From contig JAHIOZ010000098.1 in NCBI GenBank assembly GCA_018894995.1, forward strand, positions 1-26,338: a DNA stretch of 26,338 bases. Reading direction: 5' to 3'. Shown one piece after another: positions 6,883 to 13,740 of the stretch (its first letter is position 1; every line of letters begins with the position of its first letter). The position numbers and the translations under genes were made by a program. The DNA is from Patescibacteria group bacterium. GTDB taxonomy: Bacteria; Patescibacteriota; Minisyncoccia; Phycocordibacterales; UBA12079. The notes beneath the pieces were generated by a model, which was given only the letters and a program-made list of their open reading frames with translations, did not search any database and was not told the DNA's origin.

Positions 6883-9800
6883 ATGGATAATGAAAAAAAT
6901 ATAGATAATAAATCCGAAACTGCCCAAAGCGAGGAAAAGATTTTGGAGTTTTGGCGGGAGAATAAAATTTTTGAAAAGTCGTTGGACTCTAAACCTTCGG
7001 ACGGGCGAGGAAAAGAAGCGCCCAAAGGTGATTTTGTTTTTTACGACGGTCCGCCTTTTGCGACTGGTTTGCCTCACTATGGGCATATTTTGGCTGGAAC
7101 AATCAAAGATATTATTCCGCGTTATCAGACAATGCTCGGCAAAAAAGTTTCTCGTCGTTGGGGTTGGGATTGTCATGGTTTGCCGATTGAAAATTTGATT
7201 GAAAAGGAACTCAATTTAAAAACTAAACAAGATATTTACGATTACGGAGTGGAGAAATTCAATGAAGCTGCCAAACAAAGCGTACTTCGTTATGATGTTG
7301 ATTGGAAAAAGATTATTCCGCGAACGGGTCGCTGGGTGGATATGGGTTCAAGTTATCAAACAATGGATACTTCTTATTCTGAATCCATTTGGCATATTTT
7401 TAAAACTATTTATGATAAAAATTTAATTTACGAAGGACATAAAGCGATGCATCTTTGTCCTCGTTGTGAGACAACTCTTTCAAACTTTGAAGTTAATCAG
7501 GGGTATAAAGATATTAAAGATTTAACGGCGACGGTGAAATTCAAACTTGATGTCGGACAAAAAATTGGTGATTTTGTTGCAGATGATAATACTTACATTT
7601 TGGCGTGGACGACTACGCCGTGGACTTTGCCTGGAAATGTTGCACTCGCAGTAAATGATGGAATCATTTATGCTCGAATTCAAAAATCAAATATCAAAAA
7701 TCAAAATGAAAATGCAAAATTAAAAAATAACGAGACATATATTGTTGCTAAGGAAAGAATTGTTGGTGTTGTTGGTGATGAAGAATACGAAATAATTGAA
7801 GAATTCAAAGGTTCAGAATTGATTGGAAAATCTTACAAACCACTTTTTGATTATTATTTAAAAGATGAAAATTTGGAAAATCGCGAGAATGCCCGCCCGC
7901 AACGCCTGAGCGAGGCTCAGCCTAGCGATGGCGGGCGGGGTTGGAAAATTTACGGTGCGGATTTTGTGACTACTGAAGATGGAACTGGAATTGTTCACAT
8001 CGCTCCTGCTTTTGGTTCTGACGATATGGAGTTGGGGAAAAAAGAAAATTTACCGTTTATTCAGCATGTTTCAGTTGATGGAAAATTCAAACCGGAAGTT
8101 GGTGATGGCTTGGCTGGGTTGTATGTAAAACCTAAAGATGATTCTGCGAATGGACAAGACCATATGTCGACCGATATTGAAATAATAAAATTGTTGGCTA
8201 AAAAAGAAGCTCTGTTTTCAAAAGAAAAAGTCACTCACTCTTATCCTCATTGTTGGAGATGTGAAACACCTCTTTTAAATTACGCGACTTCGTCGTGGTT
8301 TTTGAAAGTTACGGGAATTAAAGATGAAATGATTAAAGTTAATCAAGGTGTTAATTGGGTGCCGGAAAATATGCGAGATGGAAGATTTGGAAAGTGGCTT
8401 GAAGGAGCGAGAGACTGGGCGATTTCAAGGACAAGATTTTGGGGGGCACCGTTGCCTGTTTGGAGGTGCCAAACTGGGAAATTCGAAACCTTAAATTCTA
8501 AATCCGAAACAAATTCAAATGGCCAAAATTTAAATGTTCAAAAAAATATCGGTTGCGGGGCGATGAGGGTTGTTGGTTCAATTGCCGAGTTGAAAGAGAA
8601 TTTGCCGAAAAGAAATAATATTTTTGTGATGCGACACGGAGAGGCGGACAACAACACTAAAAATGTAATCAGTACTCAAAAACTCAACGAGCATCATTTA
8701 ACCGAGAAAGGAAAAGAGCAGGTTTTGGGGGCGATTGGAAATTTAAAAAATCAAAAAATTGATTTAATTATTTCTTCTCCGTTTGTAAGAACAGTTGAAA
8801 CAGCTGAATTGGTAGCTGAAGGTTTGGGTTTAAAAAAAGAAGAAATTATTTTTGACGAGAGAATCGGAGAAATTAATTTGGGGGATATGGACGGAAAGAG
8901 TAATAAAGATTATCACAAATATTTTGAATCCCAATTGGAAAAATTCACTAAAACTCCACCAAACGGAGAAAGTTTGACCGACTTGAAAAAACGAGTCGCG
9001 GAATTTCTTTTTGAAATTAATGAAAAGTATGAAGGCAAAAATATTTTGGTTGTAACTCACGAATATTCTTTTTGGATGATGATGACCGTTTCTGATGCTT
9101 TGACGGATACTCAATCTGTAAAAATGAAAGACGATGAAAATATTGTTCAAAATGCGGAAGTCAGAGATTTGGATTTCAGAAGTTTACCTCATAACAAAAA
9201 TTACGAGATTGATTTGCATATGCCTTACATCGATGAGATTAAATTCAAATGTGCTTGCGGTGGAGAAATGAAAAGAATTCCTGAAGTGTTTGACTGTTGG
9301 TTTGAATCGGGGGCGATGCCTTATGCTTCCAATCACTATCCTTTTGAAAATTTGGATAAATTTAATCCTGAAAAAGAAATCGGTTTTCCGGCAGATTTTA
9401 TTGCCGAGGGTCAAGACCAAACACGAGGGTGGTTTTACACTTCGCTTGTTTTGGCAACCGCTTTGTTTGGAAAAACTTCTTATAAAAATGTAATTGTAAA
9501 CGGAATGGTTTTGGCGGAGGACGGAAAGAAAATGTCAAAGAGTTTGAAAAATTATCCTGACATTAATTATATTTTGGATAAATATGGAGCTGATGCGATG
9601 CGATATTATATGATAAATTCGCCGATTGTTCGGGCGGAAGATTTGAATTTCTCGGAAAAAGGAGTGGACGAAGTTTTGAAAAAAATTATTTTGAAAGTAA
9701 AAAATGTTTATTCGTTTTATGAATTGTATAAAGATGCTTTAAAAGAAAAAATTAATCCGCAGGATAGTAAAAATGTCTTGGATATTTGGATTTTATCCAG

Positions 9801-10659
9801 ATTGAATCAGTTGAACAATGAAATCACAACAGGATTAAATAACTACGAATTAGATCGAGCTTCACGACCGATTATGGATTTTGTGGATGATTTGTCTACT
9901 TGGTATATCCGTCGTTCTCGTGACAGGTTTAAGGGTGAAGATGAAAAAGATAAAAATTTTGCTTTGGCGACAACACAATTTGTATTGGTGGAATTTTCAA
10001 AATTGATTGCTCCGTTTATGCCGTTTTTGTCAGAAGAACTCTGGCAGAAAATTGAAAATGAAAATCTCAAAATGGAAAATGATAATGTAAAATTTAAAAT
10101 TACATCGGTGCATTTGCAGGATTGGCCAAAAGCGGGAAATGTTGATGAAAAAGTTTTGGAAGATATGAAAAAAGTTAGAGGGGTTGTTTCAATGGTATTA
10201 GAAGTAAGGGCAGAAGCTGGTTTGAAAGTTCGTCGACCGTTGGGTAAAGTTACAATTTATGGTTTATCTTATGAAAAAATAGATAAACAATTGCTGGATA
10301 TTATAAAAAATGAAGTTAATGTAAAAGATGTTGTTTTTGAAAAAGGAGATAGTAGAGTAGAGCTTGATGAAAAAATTACACCCGAATTAAAAATTGAGTG
10401 GCAATACCGAGAACTTTTTAGACATATTCAAAGAATGAGAAAAGATGCCAGACTTGTGCCAAGTGATGTTGTCGGCTTAATCGTTGAAACTTCCGATGAC
10501 GGAGAAAAATTGATTAAGAAATTTGAAGAAGATTTGAAAAAAACCACTGGAATTAAAGAAATTAAATTTGAGAAAAATATTGAAGATTTTGAAAATTCAA
10601 TCGTGCAAGGAGGAATTAAAATCGATGATTTGGAATTCAAACTGAGAATTGAAAAATAA
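6883..10659 (+). CDS. ileS: Isoleucyl-tRNA synthetase with internal histidine-phosphatase domain
   Basis: Class I synthetase for tRNA-Ile, 1258 residues, about 200 more than comparable enzymes. It has PPFATGLPHYGHI (H65-Y-G-H68), the CP1 editing domain (TTTPWTLPGN; GTGIVHIAPAFGSDD), KMSKS at 883-887, and a tRNA-binding C-terminal region. GSIAELKE and DLHMPYIDEI, adjacent in ordinary IleRS, are separated by residues 577-776, which form a histidine phosphatase domain: R584-H585-G586-E587, R636 in SPFVRTVETAE, E663, and H726 in VVTHEYS. Further in-frame insertions are residues 34-49 (LDSKPSDGRGKEAPKG) and 337-352 (GC-rich palindrome). A TATTAT box 7 nt before the ATG and no SD point to a leaderless start. 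The sequence style suggests the eukaryote-like (type 2) IleRS. Confidence 0.95.
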   Translation: MDNEKNIDNKSETAQSEEKILEFWRENKIFEKSLDSKPSDGRGKEAPKGDFVFYDGPPFATGLPHYGHILAGTIKDIIPRYQTMLGKKVSRRWGWDCHGLPIENLIEKELNLKTKQDIYDYGVEKFNEAAKQSVLRYDVDWKKIIPRTGRWVDMGSSYQTMDTSYSESIWHIFKTIYDKNLIYEGHKAMHLCPRCETTLSNFEVNQGYKDIKDLTATVKFKLDVGQKIGDFVADDNTYILAWTTTPWTLPGNVALAVNDGIIYARIQKSNIKNQNENAKLKNNETYIVAKERIVGVVGDEEYEIIEEFKGSELIGKSYKPLFDYYLKDENLENRENARPQRLSEAQPSDGGRGWKIYGADFVTTEDGTGIVHIAPAFGSDDMELGKKENLPFIQHVSVDGKFKPEVGDGLAGLYVKPKDDSANGQDHMSTDIEIIKLLAKKEALFSKEKVTHSYPHCWRCETPLLNYATSSWFLKVTGIKDEMIKVNQGVNWVPENMRDGRFGKWLEGARDWAISRTRFWGAPLPVWRCQTGKFETLNSKSETNSNGQNLNVQKNIGCGAMRVVGSIAELKENLPKRNNIFVMRHGEADNNTKNVISTQKLNEHHLTEKGKEQVLGAIGNLKNQKIDLIISSPFVRTVETAELVAEGLGLKKEEIIFDERIGEINLGDMDGKSNKDYHKYFESQLEKFTKTPPNGESLTDLKKRVAEFLFEINEKYEGKNILVVTHEYSFWMMMTVSDALTDTQSVKMKDDENIVQNAEVRDLDFRSLPHNKNYEIDLHMPYIDEIKFKCACGGEMKRIPEVFDCWFESGAMPYASNHYPFENLDKFNPEKEIGFPADFIAEGQDQTRGWFYTSLVLATALFGKTSYKNVIVNGMVLAEDGKKMSKSLKNYPDINYILDKYGADAMRYYMINSPIVRAEDLNFSEKGVDEVLKKIILKVKNVYSFYELYKDALKEKINPQDSKNVLDIWILSRLNQLNNEITTGLNNYELDRASRPIMDFVDDLSTWYIRRSRDRFKGEDEKDKNFALATTQFVLVEFSKLIAPFMPFLSEELWQKIENENLKMENDNVKFKITSVHLQDWPKAGNVDEKVLEDMKKVRGVVSMVLEVRAEAGLKVRRPLGKVTIYGLSYEKIDKQLLDIIKNEVNVKDVVFEKGDSRVELDEKITPELKIEWQYRELFRHIQRMRKDARLVPSDVVGLIVETSDDGEKLIKKFEEDLKKTTGIKEIKFEKNIEDFENSIVQGGIKIDDLEFKLRIEK
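7892..7939 (+). repeat. GC-rich palindrome inserted in frame in ileS
   Basis: CCCGCCCGC (7892-7900) and GCGGGCGGG (7931-7939) are perfect arms; inside, CTGAGC-GAG-GCTCAG (7906-7920) forms a second hairpin. The 48 nt are exactly 16 codons of very high GC in a low-GC gene. They fall in the variable part of the CP1 editing domain, just before WKIYGADFV. Confidence 0.75.
8611..9210 (+). other. Histidine phosphatase (phosphoglycerate-mutase-like) domain inside ileS
   Basis: About 200 codons encode a full domain of the histidine phosphatase superfamily: strand plus RHGE (phospho-acceptor H585), a T-x-x-G segment (LTEKGKEQ), SPFVRTVETAE with the second arginine, an acidic motif EINLGDMDG, PPNGESL, and the second histidine in VVTHE. 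No key residue is missing, so catalysis is likely retained. The boundaries are sharp: NLPKRNN before and KNYEIDLHMPY after, where the IleRS sequence resumes. The substrate is unknown; the superfamily includes phosphoglycerate mutases, SixA-type protein phosphatases and nucleotide or sugar phosphatases. Confidence 0.93.
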
Positions 10660-10686
10660 ATTCCGTCGGCACCATCGTCTTTGCGA

Positions 10687-10762
10687 GAAAACAGGCGTGA
10701 AATTTTGGCGTCTAAAATGGACGGTCGTCCATTTTAGACGCCAAAATTTCACGCCTGTTTTC
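10687..10762. repeat. 37-bp perfect hairpin within a REP-like repeat
   Basis: Arms of 37 bp without mismatch (10687-10723 / 10726-10762) around a 2-nt loop. The hairpin sits between GTCTTTGCGAG and CGTGGCAATCC, the two halves of a REP-like core also seen intact at 3437-3464. There is no T-run after it, so it is not a typical terminator, though it may stop transcription from ileS. Confidence 0.9.
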
Positions 10763-10801
10763 GTGGCAATCCGGAAACTTTCGCAGTTAAAACTTTATAG
10801 A

Positions 10802-10843
10802 CCCGCACCAATTTTTTTACAAAAAAGTTGGTGGCGGGTAGAC
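10802..10843 (+). repeat. Small hairpin insertion flanked by TAGAC
   Basis: An imperfect hairpin (CCCGC-ACCAA-T7 with A6-GTTGGTGGCGGG) lies between two direct TAGAC repeats (10798-10802 and 10839-10843). The recO promoter region has the same flanks (CTTTATAGAC then TTTCAAC) without this insert, so it looks like an insertion with a 5-bp duplication. Confidence 0.6.
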
Positions 10844-10867
10844 TTTCAACTTTACAAACTTTATACT
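10839..10867 (+). promoter_or_regulatory. Leaderless promoter of the winged-helix gene
   Basis: -35 TAGACT (10839-10844), 17-bp spacer, -10 TATACT (10862-10867), then 6 nt to the ATG, so transcription should start at or next to the start codon. All 29 bp are identical to the recO promoter at 13087-13115. Confidence 0.75.
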
Positions 10868-10873
10868 TAATTT

Positions 10874-11572
10874 ATGATTTACAGACACAAACATTTTCAA
10901 TTGGACACAAAAAGCAGAAAAGTTTTTGACCAAAACGGGAAAGAATTGATGATAACTGGTAATGCTTTTAGATTGCTTGCTTTTCTTTGTGAACACAAAA
11001 ATGCAACAATCACCGAAATAGGGGAATATTTGGATCACGCTAAAGAATATACCGAAAATCATATTCGTCAGTACAGATACAAAATAAAATCAATTATAGG
11101 AGAAGAAATCATCGATTATAAAAATTCAATTTATTCAATTGTCGGTGATATTGAAACCGTTGAAAAACTCAACTTGGAACTCCGAGTTCCAAGTAAAACA
11201 GGAAAAGACGACCGTATTACGGATTTATTACACCCTAATAGTTTAATATTTGGCATAAGAATGAAAAATATCAGCAAAAAACCGGCGATAATCGTATCAA
11301 TTTTATTATTACTCACATTTTTCCCGTGGGCTTATGGTTATTATACGGTTTTGCGATGGGCGGTAAGTTTGGTTTCAATTTATTACATAATCGGTTTTTA
11401 CAGCAAAACAAAAGTTTTTGATTTCAAAATCTGGACACTTGTTGCCATCGCCGTCCTGTTCAATCCAATCGCTCCGATTTTTTTGCAAAGTAAAACAGTT
11501 TGGGGATTTTTTGACATCATAGTCGCCGGATTTTTCGTTTATTTGATAATTAAAACTAAAGAATTGAAATAA
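10874..11572 (+). CDS. Winged-helix DNA-binding protein with C-terminal membrane domain
   Basis: A 232-residue protein with two parts. Residues 1-90 look like an OmpR/PhoB-type winged helix: strand pair FQLDTKSRKVFDQNGKELMITG, helix with FRLLAFLCEHKNATITEIGEYL, recognition helix YTENHIRQYRYKIKSII, and wing IIDYKNSIYSIVG. Residues 130-232 hold about four hydrophobic helices (AIIVSILLLLTFFPWAYG; RWAVSLVSIYYIIGFY; WTLVAIAVLFNPIAPIF; FFDIIVAGFFVYLII), resembling small membrane proteins with an NPIxPxxL motif. The layout suggests a one-component membrane-bound regulator, as in the ToxR/CadC class, but with the DNA-binding domain first and no obvious periplasmic sensor. The third ACTTGGAA palindrome lies in the linker. 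Confidence 0.8.
   Translation: MIYRHKHFQLDTKSRKVFDQNGKELMITGNAFRLLAFLCEHKNATITEIGEYLDHAKEYTENHIRQYRYKIKSIIGEEIIDYKNSIYSIVGDIETVEKLNLELRVPSKTGKDDRITDLLHPNSLIFGIRMKNISKKPAIIVSILLLLTFFPWAYGYYTVLRWAVSLVSIYYIIGFYSKTKVFDFKIWTLVAIAVLFNPIAPIFLQSKTVWGFFDIIVAGFFVYLIIKTKELK
11172..11194 (+). repeat. In-frame palindrome, copy 3 (winged-helix gene)
   Basis: ACTTGGAACTC-C-GAGTTCCAAGT, 11-bp perfect arms. It has the same outer eight bases as the argS copies, with inner bases changed on both arms so that pairing is kept. It is read as NLELRVPS in the linker between the two domains. Confidence 0.85.
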
Positions 11573-11576
11573 AATT

Positions 11577-11804
11577 ATGAAAAAAGAGATAATCGAATCG
11601 TTAATAAATGATTTTGAGTCCGTTTCGCAAAAAACTGAGGATGGTTTGGAATTTTGGTTAGCTCGTGATTTGCAACATTCACTCGGTTATTCCAAATGGG
11701 ATAATTTTTTAAGTGTTATTTCAAAAGCAAAAACATCCTGCGAAATTTCAGGATATAATGTCAGAGATCATTTTGCCGATGTCGGCAAAATGGTAAAAAT
11801 ATAA
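11577..11804 (+). pseudogene. Truncated DinD-like (DNA-damage-inducible protein D) gene
   Basis: The 75 residues match the N-terminal part of DinD: FESVSQKTEDGLEFWLARDLQ then LGYSKWDNFLSVI, AKTSCEISGY and DHFADVGKMVKI, corresponding to the E. coli DinD segment ending DHFEEILDMVKI. DinD is about 270 residues; here the frame stops right after MVKI and the 100 nt that follow do not resume it. The start lies 4 bp after the winged-helix stop, so the two are probably co-transcribed. The last codons contain the palindrome ATTTTGCCGA-TG-TCGGCAAAAT, and a second inverted repeat ATCGTTTT / AAAACGAT follows. It may be a decayed gene or a retained N-terminal fragment. Confidence 0.75.
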
Positions 11805-11903
11805 GTTTAAAAGTAAAAATGAAAATAAAAAATGAATATCGTTTTGCCGATACTAGGAAAACGATAAAATAAAAAGTTTTATAAATTAAAAATAATTAAA
11901 AAT

Positions 11904-12590
11904 ATGAAAAAGGAAAATTTTAAAAATGCTTATCAATTCAAAGTTTTGTTAGAAGGAGCGAAACCGCCGATTTGGAGAAGAATACAAGTTCCTGAAAATT
12001 TTAATTTTGAAGATTTGCACAAAACGATTCAACTGGCAATGGGTTGGTGTGATTGCCATTTACATCAATTTATAAATGTTGATCCAAGTCAAAATTATGG
12101 AAATAGAAAATTTATTAAAATACCGCACCCTGATGATTTTGATTTTGGCTCTGAAAAAACTTTTGATGAAAGGAAGGAAAAAATTTTTGATTGGTTTTTT
12201 TTGGACAAAGACGGTAAATCTAAGATGAAGTATGAGTATGATTTTGGCGATGGTTGGGAACATATGGTTACTCTTGAAAAAATTTTATCTGAGGAGAAGG
12301 GTGTTAAATATCCCCGTGTTGTAAAAGGAAAGGGTGCTTGCCCTCCTGAAAATGTTGGGGGTATTTGGGGTTATATGGATATTGTGGAAGCGATGAAAAA
12401 TCCAAAAAGCAAAGAAAGTCAAAAGTTTTTTCAAGAAATCTATGGCAGTTTTAAAGAATTTAAAGATTGGATGGAAGAGTTTGCTTGCGTTGATTTGGGT
12501 GAATTTGACCCAGAAAAATATGAAATTGAAGACGATGGTTTTTTGGAGTTAAAAGGGTATATTGGCATGAACGATTATATTGGGGAATAA
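11904..12590 (+). CDS. Plasmid pRiA4b ORF-3 family protein
   Basis: A 228-residue protein of the PRiA4_ORF3 family, function unknown. The family hallmarks are visible: YQFKVLLEGAKPPIWRRIQVPENFNFEDLHKTIQLAMGW near the N-terminus, CHLHQF, YEYDFGDGWEHMVTLE in the middle, and GACPPENVGGIWGY toward the end. These proteins are common near mobile elements (some are called IS1096 passenger TnpR-like), but I know of no proven activity. There is no SD; AT-rich sequence precedes the ATG. A GTAACC-type mobile repeat begins 62 bp after the stop. Confidence 0.9.
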   Translation: MKKENFKNAYQFKVLLEGAKPPIWRRIQVPENFNFEDLHKTIQLAMGWCDCHLHQFINVDPSQNYGNRKFIKIPHPDDFDFGSEKTFDERKEKIFDWFFLDKDGKSKMKYEYDFGDGWEHMVTLEKILSEEKGVKYPRVVKGKGACPPENVGGIWGYMDIVEAMKNPKSKESQKFFQEIYGSFKEFKDWMEEFACVDLGEFDPEKYEIEDDGFLELKGYIGMNDYIGE

Positions 12591-12651
12591 TTTTAAAAAA
12601 TATTAAATTTGCATCATAAAAAATTTTACTTAAAAAACCTTTATTTTGTTT

Positions 12652-12926
12652 GTAACCACTCACACCTATAAACACCAAACTCATCAAAATCGATAACTGA
12701 CCTGGATCGCCACACTTTTCCGCTTCGCTCCGAAGTTCGCGAAGACGAAATGCCTTCGGCATTTCGTCGACGGATTTTCTTCTAGAAAATCCGTCTTCGC
12801 GAGCATGACACCATTTTTAAGTTTTTTGAAAAACAAAGTTTTTCAAAAAACTTAAAAATGGTGTCATGCGTGGCGACCCAACACTTATTAATTGGTCGTG
12901 GGAAGTCAACAAGTGTGAGTGGTTAC
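12652..12926 (+). mobile_element. MITE-like element, copy A (275 bp)
   Basis: Terminal inverted repeats GTAACCACTCACAC are perfect at both ends. Flanking 8-mers TTTTGTTT (12644-12651) and CTTTGTTT (12927-12934) form a target duplication with one mismatch. Inside are a three-way foldback (TCGCGAAGACG 12737-12747 / 12792-12802 enclosing two 11-bp hairpins) and a 32-bp perfect hairpin (12803-12834 / 12838-12869). There is no coding gene. Copies B, C and D are at 18179, 21023 and 24745. Confidence 0.9.
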
Positions 12927-12940
12927 CTTTGTTTACCCAC

Positions 12941-12960
12941 ACACCTAAAATTTTAGGTGT
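12941..12960. repeat. 20-bp perfect palindrome
   Basis: ACACCTAAAATTTTAGGTGT, flanked by CCC and GGG nearby. It lies 15 bp past copy A and could be an operator or a foldback repeat. Confidence 0.6.
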
Positions 12961-13030
12961 ACGGGTTTATGAAAAAGGAATAAGGAAAATATAGAAACAC
13001 AGAAATTGAGGAATTTAGAGATAGAGAAAC

Positions 13031-13076
13031 AAAAAACGACGGAAATTTGCGGAGCAAATTTCCGTCGTTTTTTTTG
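13031..13076. terminator. Bidirectional hairpin terminator upstream of recO
   Basis: Perfect 20-bp arms 13031-13050 / 13054-13073 (AAAAAACGACGGAAATTTGC and its complement) around GGA, with T runs on both strands. Confidence 0.7.
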
Positions 13077-13086
13077 TTTTACTTTA

Positions 13087-13115
13087 TAGACTTTCAACTT
13101 TACAAACTTTATACT
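13087..13115 (+). promoter_or_regulatory. Leaderless promoter of recO
   Basis: -35 TAGACT (13087-13092), 17-bp spacer, -10 TATACT (13110-13115), 7 nt to the ATG. It is identical over 29 bp to the promoter at 10839. Confidence 0.75.
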
Positions 13116-13122
13116 CTTACAT

Positions 13123-13740
13123 ATGGAACACAACATCTACACCACCAAAGGAATAATTTTAAACAGTTTTGGCATTGGCGAGGCGGATAAACTTTTTCGA
13201 ATTTTTACGAAAGATTTCGGTTTGATTGATGCGACAGCTCAAGGAGTGAGAAAAATTGAATCAAAAAATCGTTATGGTTTGCAAGATTTTTCGGTTTCTG
13301 ATTTTTCGTTGGTGCGAGGCAGGGATATTTGGAGAATTACTAATGTGGCACCTATAGAAAATTTATATTTTGTTTTTAGTAATAATTTGGACTGCACAGA
13401 AAATAATAAAAAATTTAATACAGTTTTGAATATTTTTTCTTTAATTCGAAGATTTATTCAAGGTGAGGAAAAAAACGAAAATCTTTTTAATTTGATTTTA
13501 AACGCAATAACTTTTTTAAAACAAAATAATTTGGAAGATAAAGATTTAAGAAATTTTGATTTGATTGTTTCCATAAAAATATTAAATAACCTCGGTTATT
13601 TTGATGAAAAAAATCAAAAAGAAATTTTTTCAAAATTTTTGAAAAATGAAATAAGCAAAGATTTGATTGTTGAGATGGGGAGTTTGAAATTTCAAGCAGA
13701 AAAGGTGATAGGGGAAGCTGTGGAAGAGAGCCACCTTTGA
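13123..13740 (+). CDS. recO: DNA repair protein RecO
   Basis: Recombination mediator that works with RecR to load RecA on SSB-coated single strands. The N-terminal OB fold is clear: YTTKGIILNSFGIGEADKLFRIFTKDFGLIDATAQGVRKIESKNRYGLQDFS (residues 5-56). The C-terminal part is helical and ends at residue 205, shorter than the roughly 240 residues of E. coli RecO, and has no CxxC zinc motif. It starts directly after a TATACT box with no SD. It is followed by an AT-rich hairpin-filled gap. Confidence 0.88.
   Translation: MEHNIYTTKGIILNSFGIGEADKLFRIFTKDFGLIDATAQGVRKIESKNRYGLQDFSVSDFSLVRGRDIWRITNVAPIENLYFVFSNNLDCTENNKKFNTVLNIFSLIRRFIQGEEKNENLFNLILNAITFLKQNNLEDKDLRNFDLIVSIKILNNLGYFDEKNQKEIFSKFLKNEISKDLIVEMGSLKFQAEKVIGEAVEESHL

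Noticed and set aside
10649..10870. Plus-strand open frame of 73 codons after ileS
   Set aside because: Most of it encodes the two arms of the 37-bp hairpin and a second hairpin insertion; it is not a gene.
11904..12926. pRiA4b ORF-3 gene as the passenger or transposase of mobile copy A
   Set aside because: The gene lies outside the inverted repeats, 62 bp before the left end and beyond the target duplication, so it is not part of the element.
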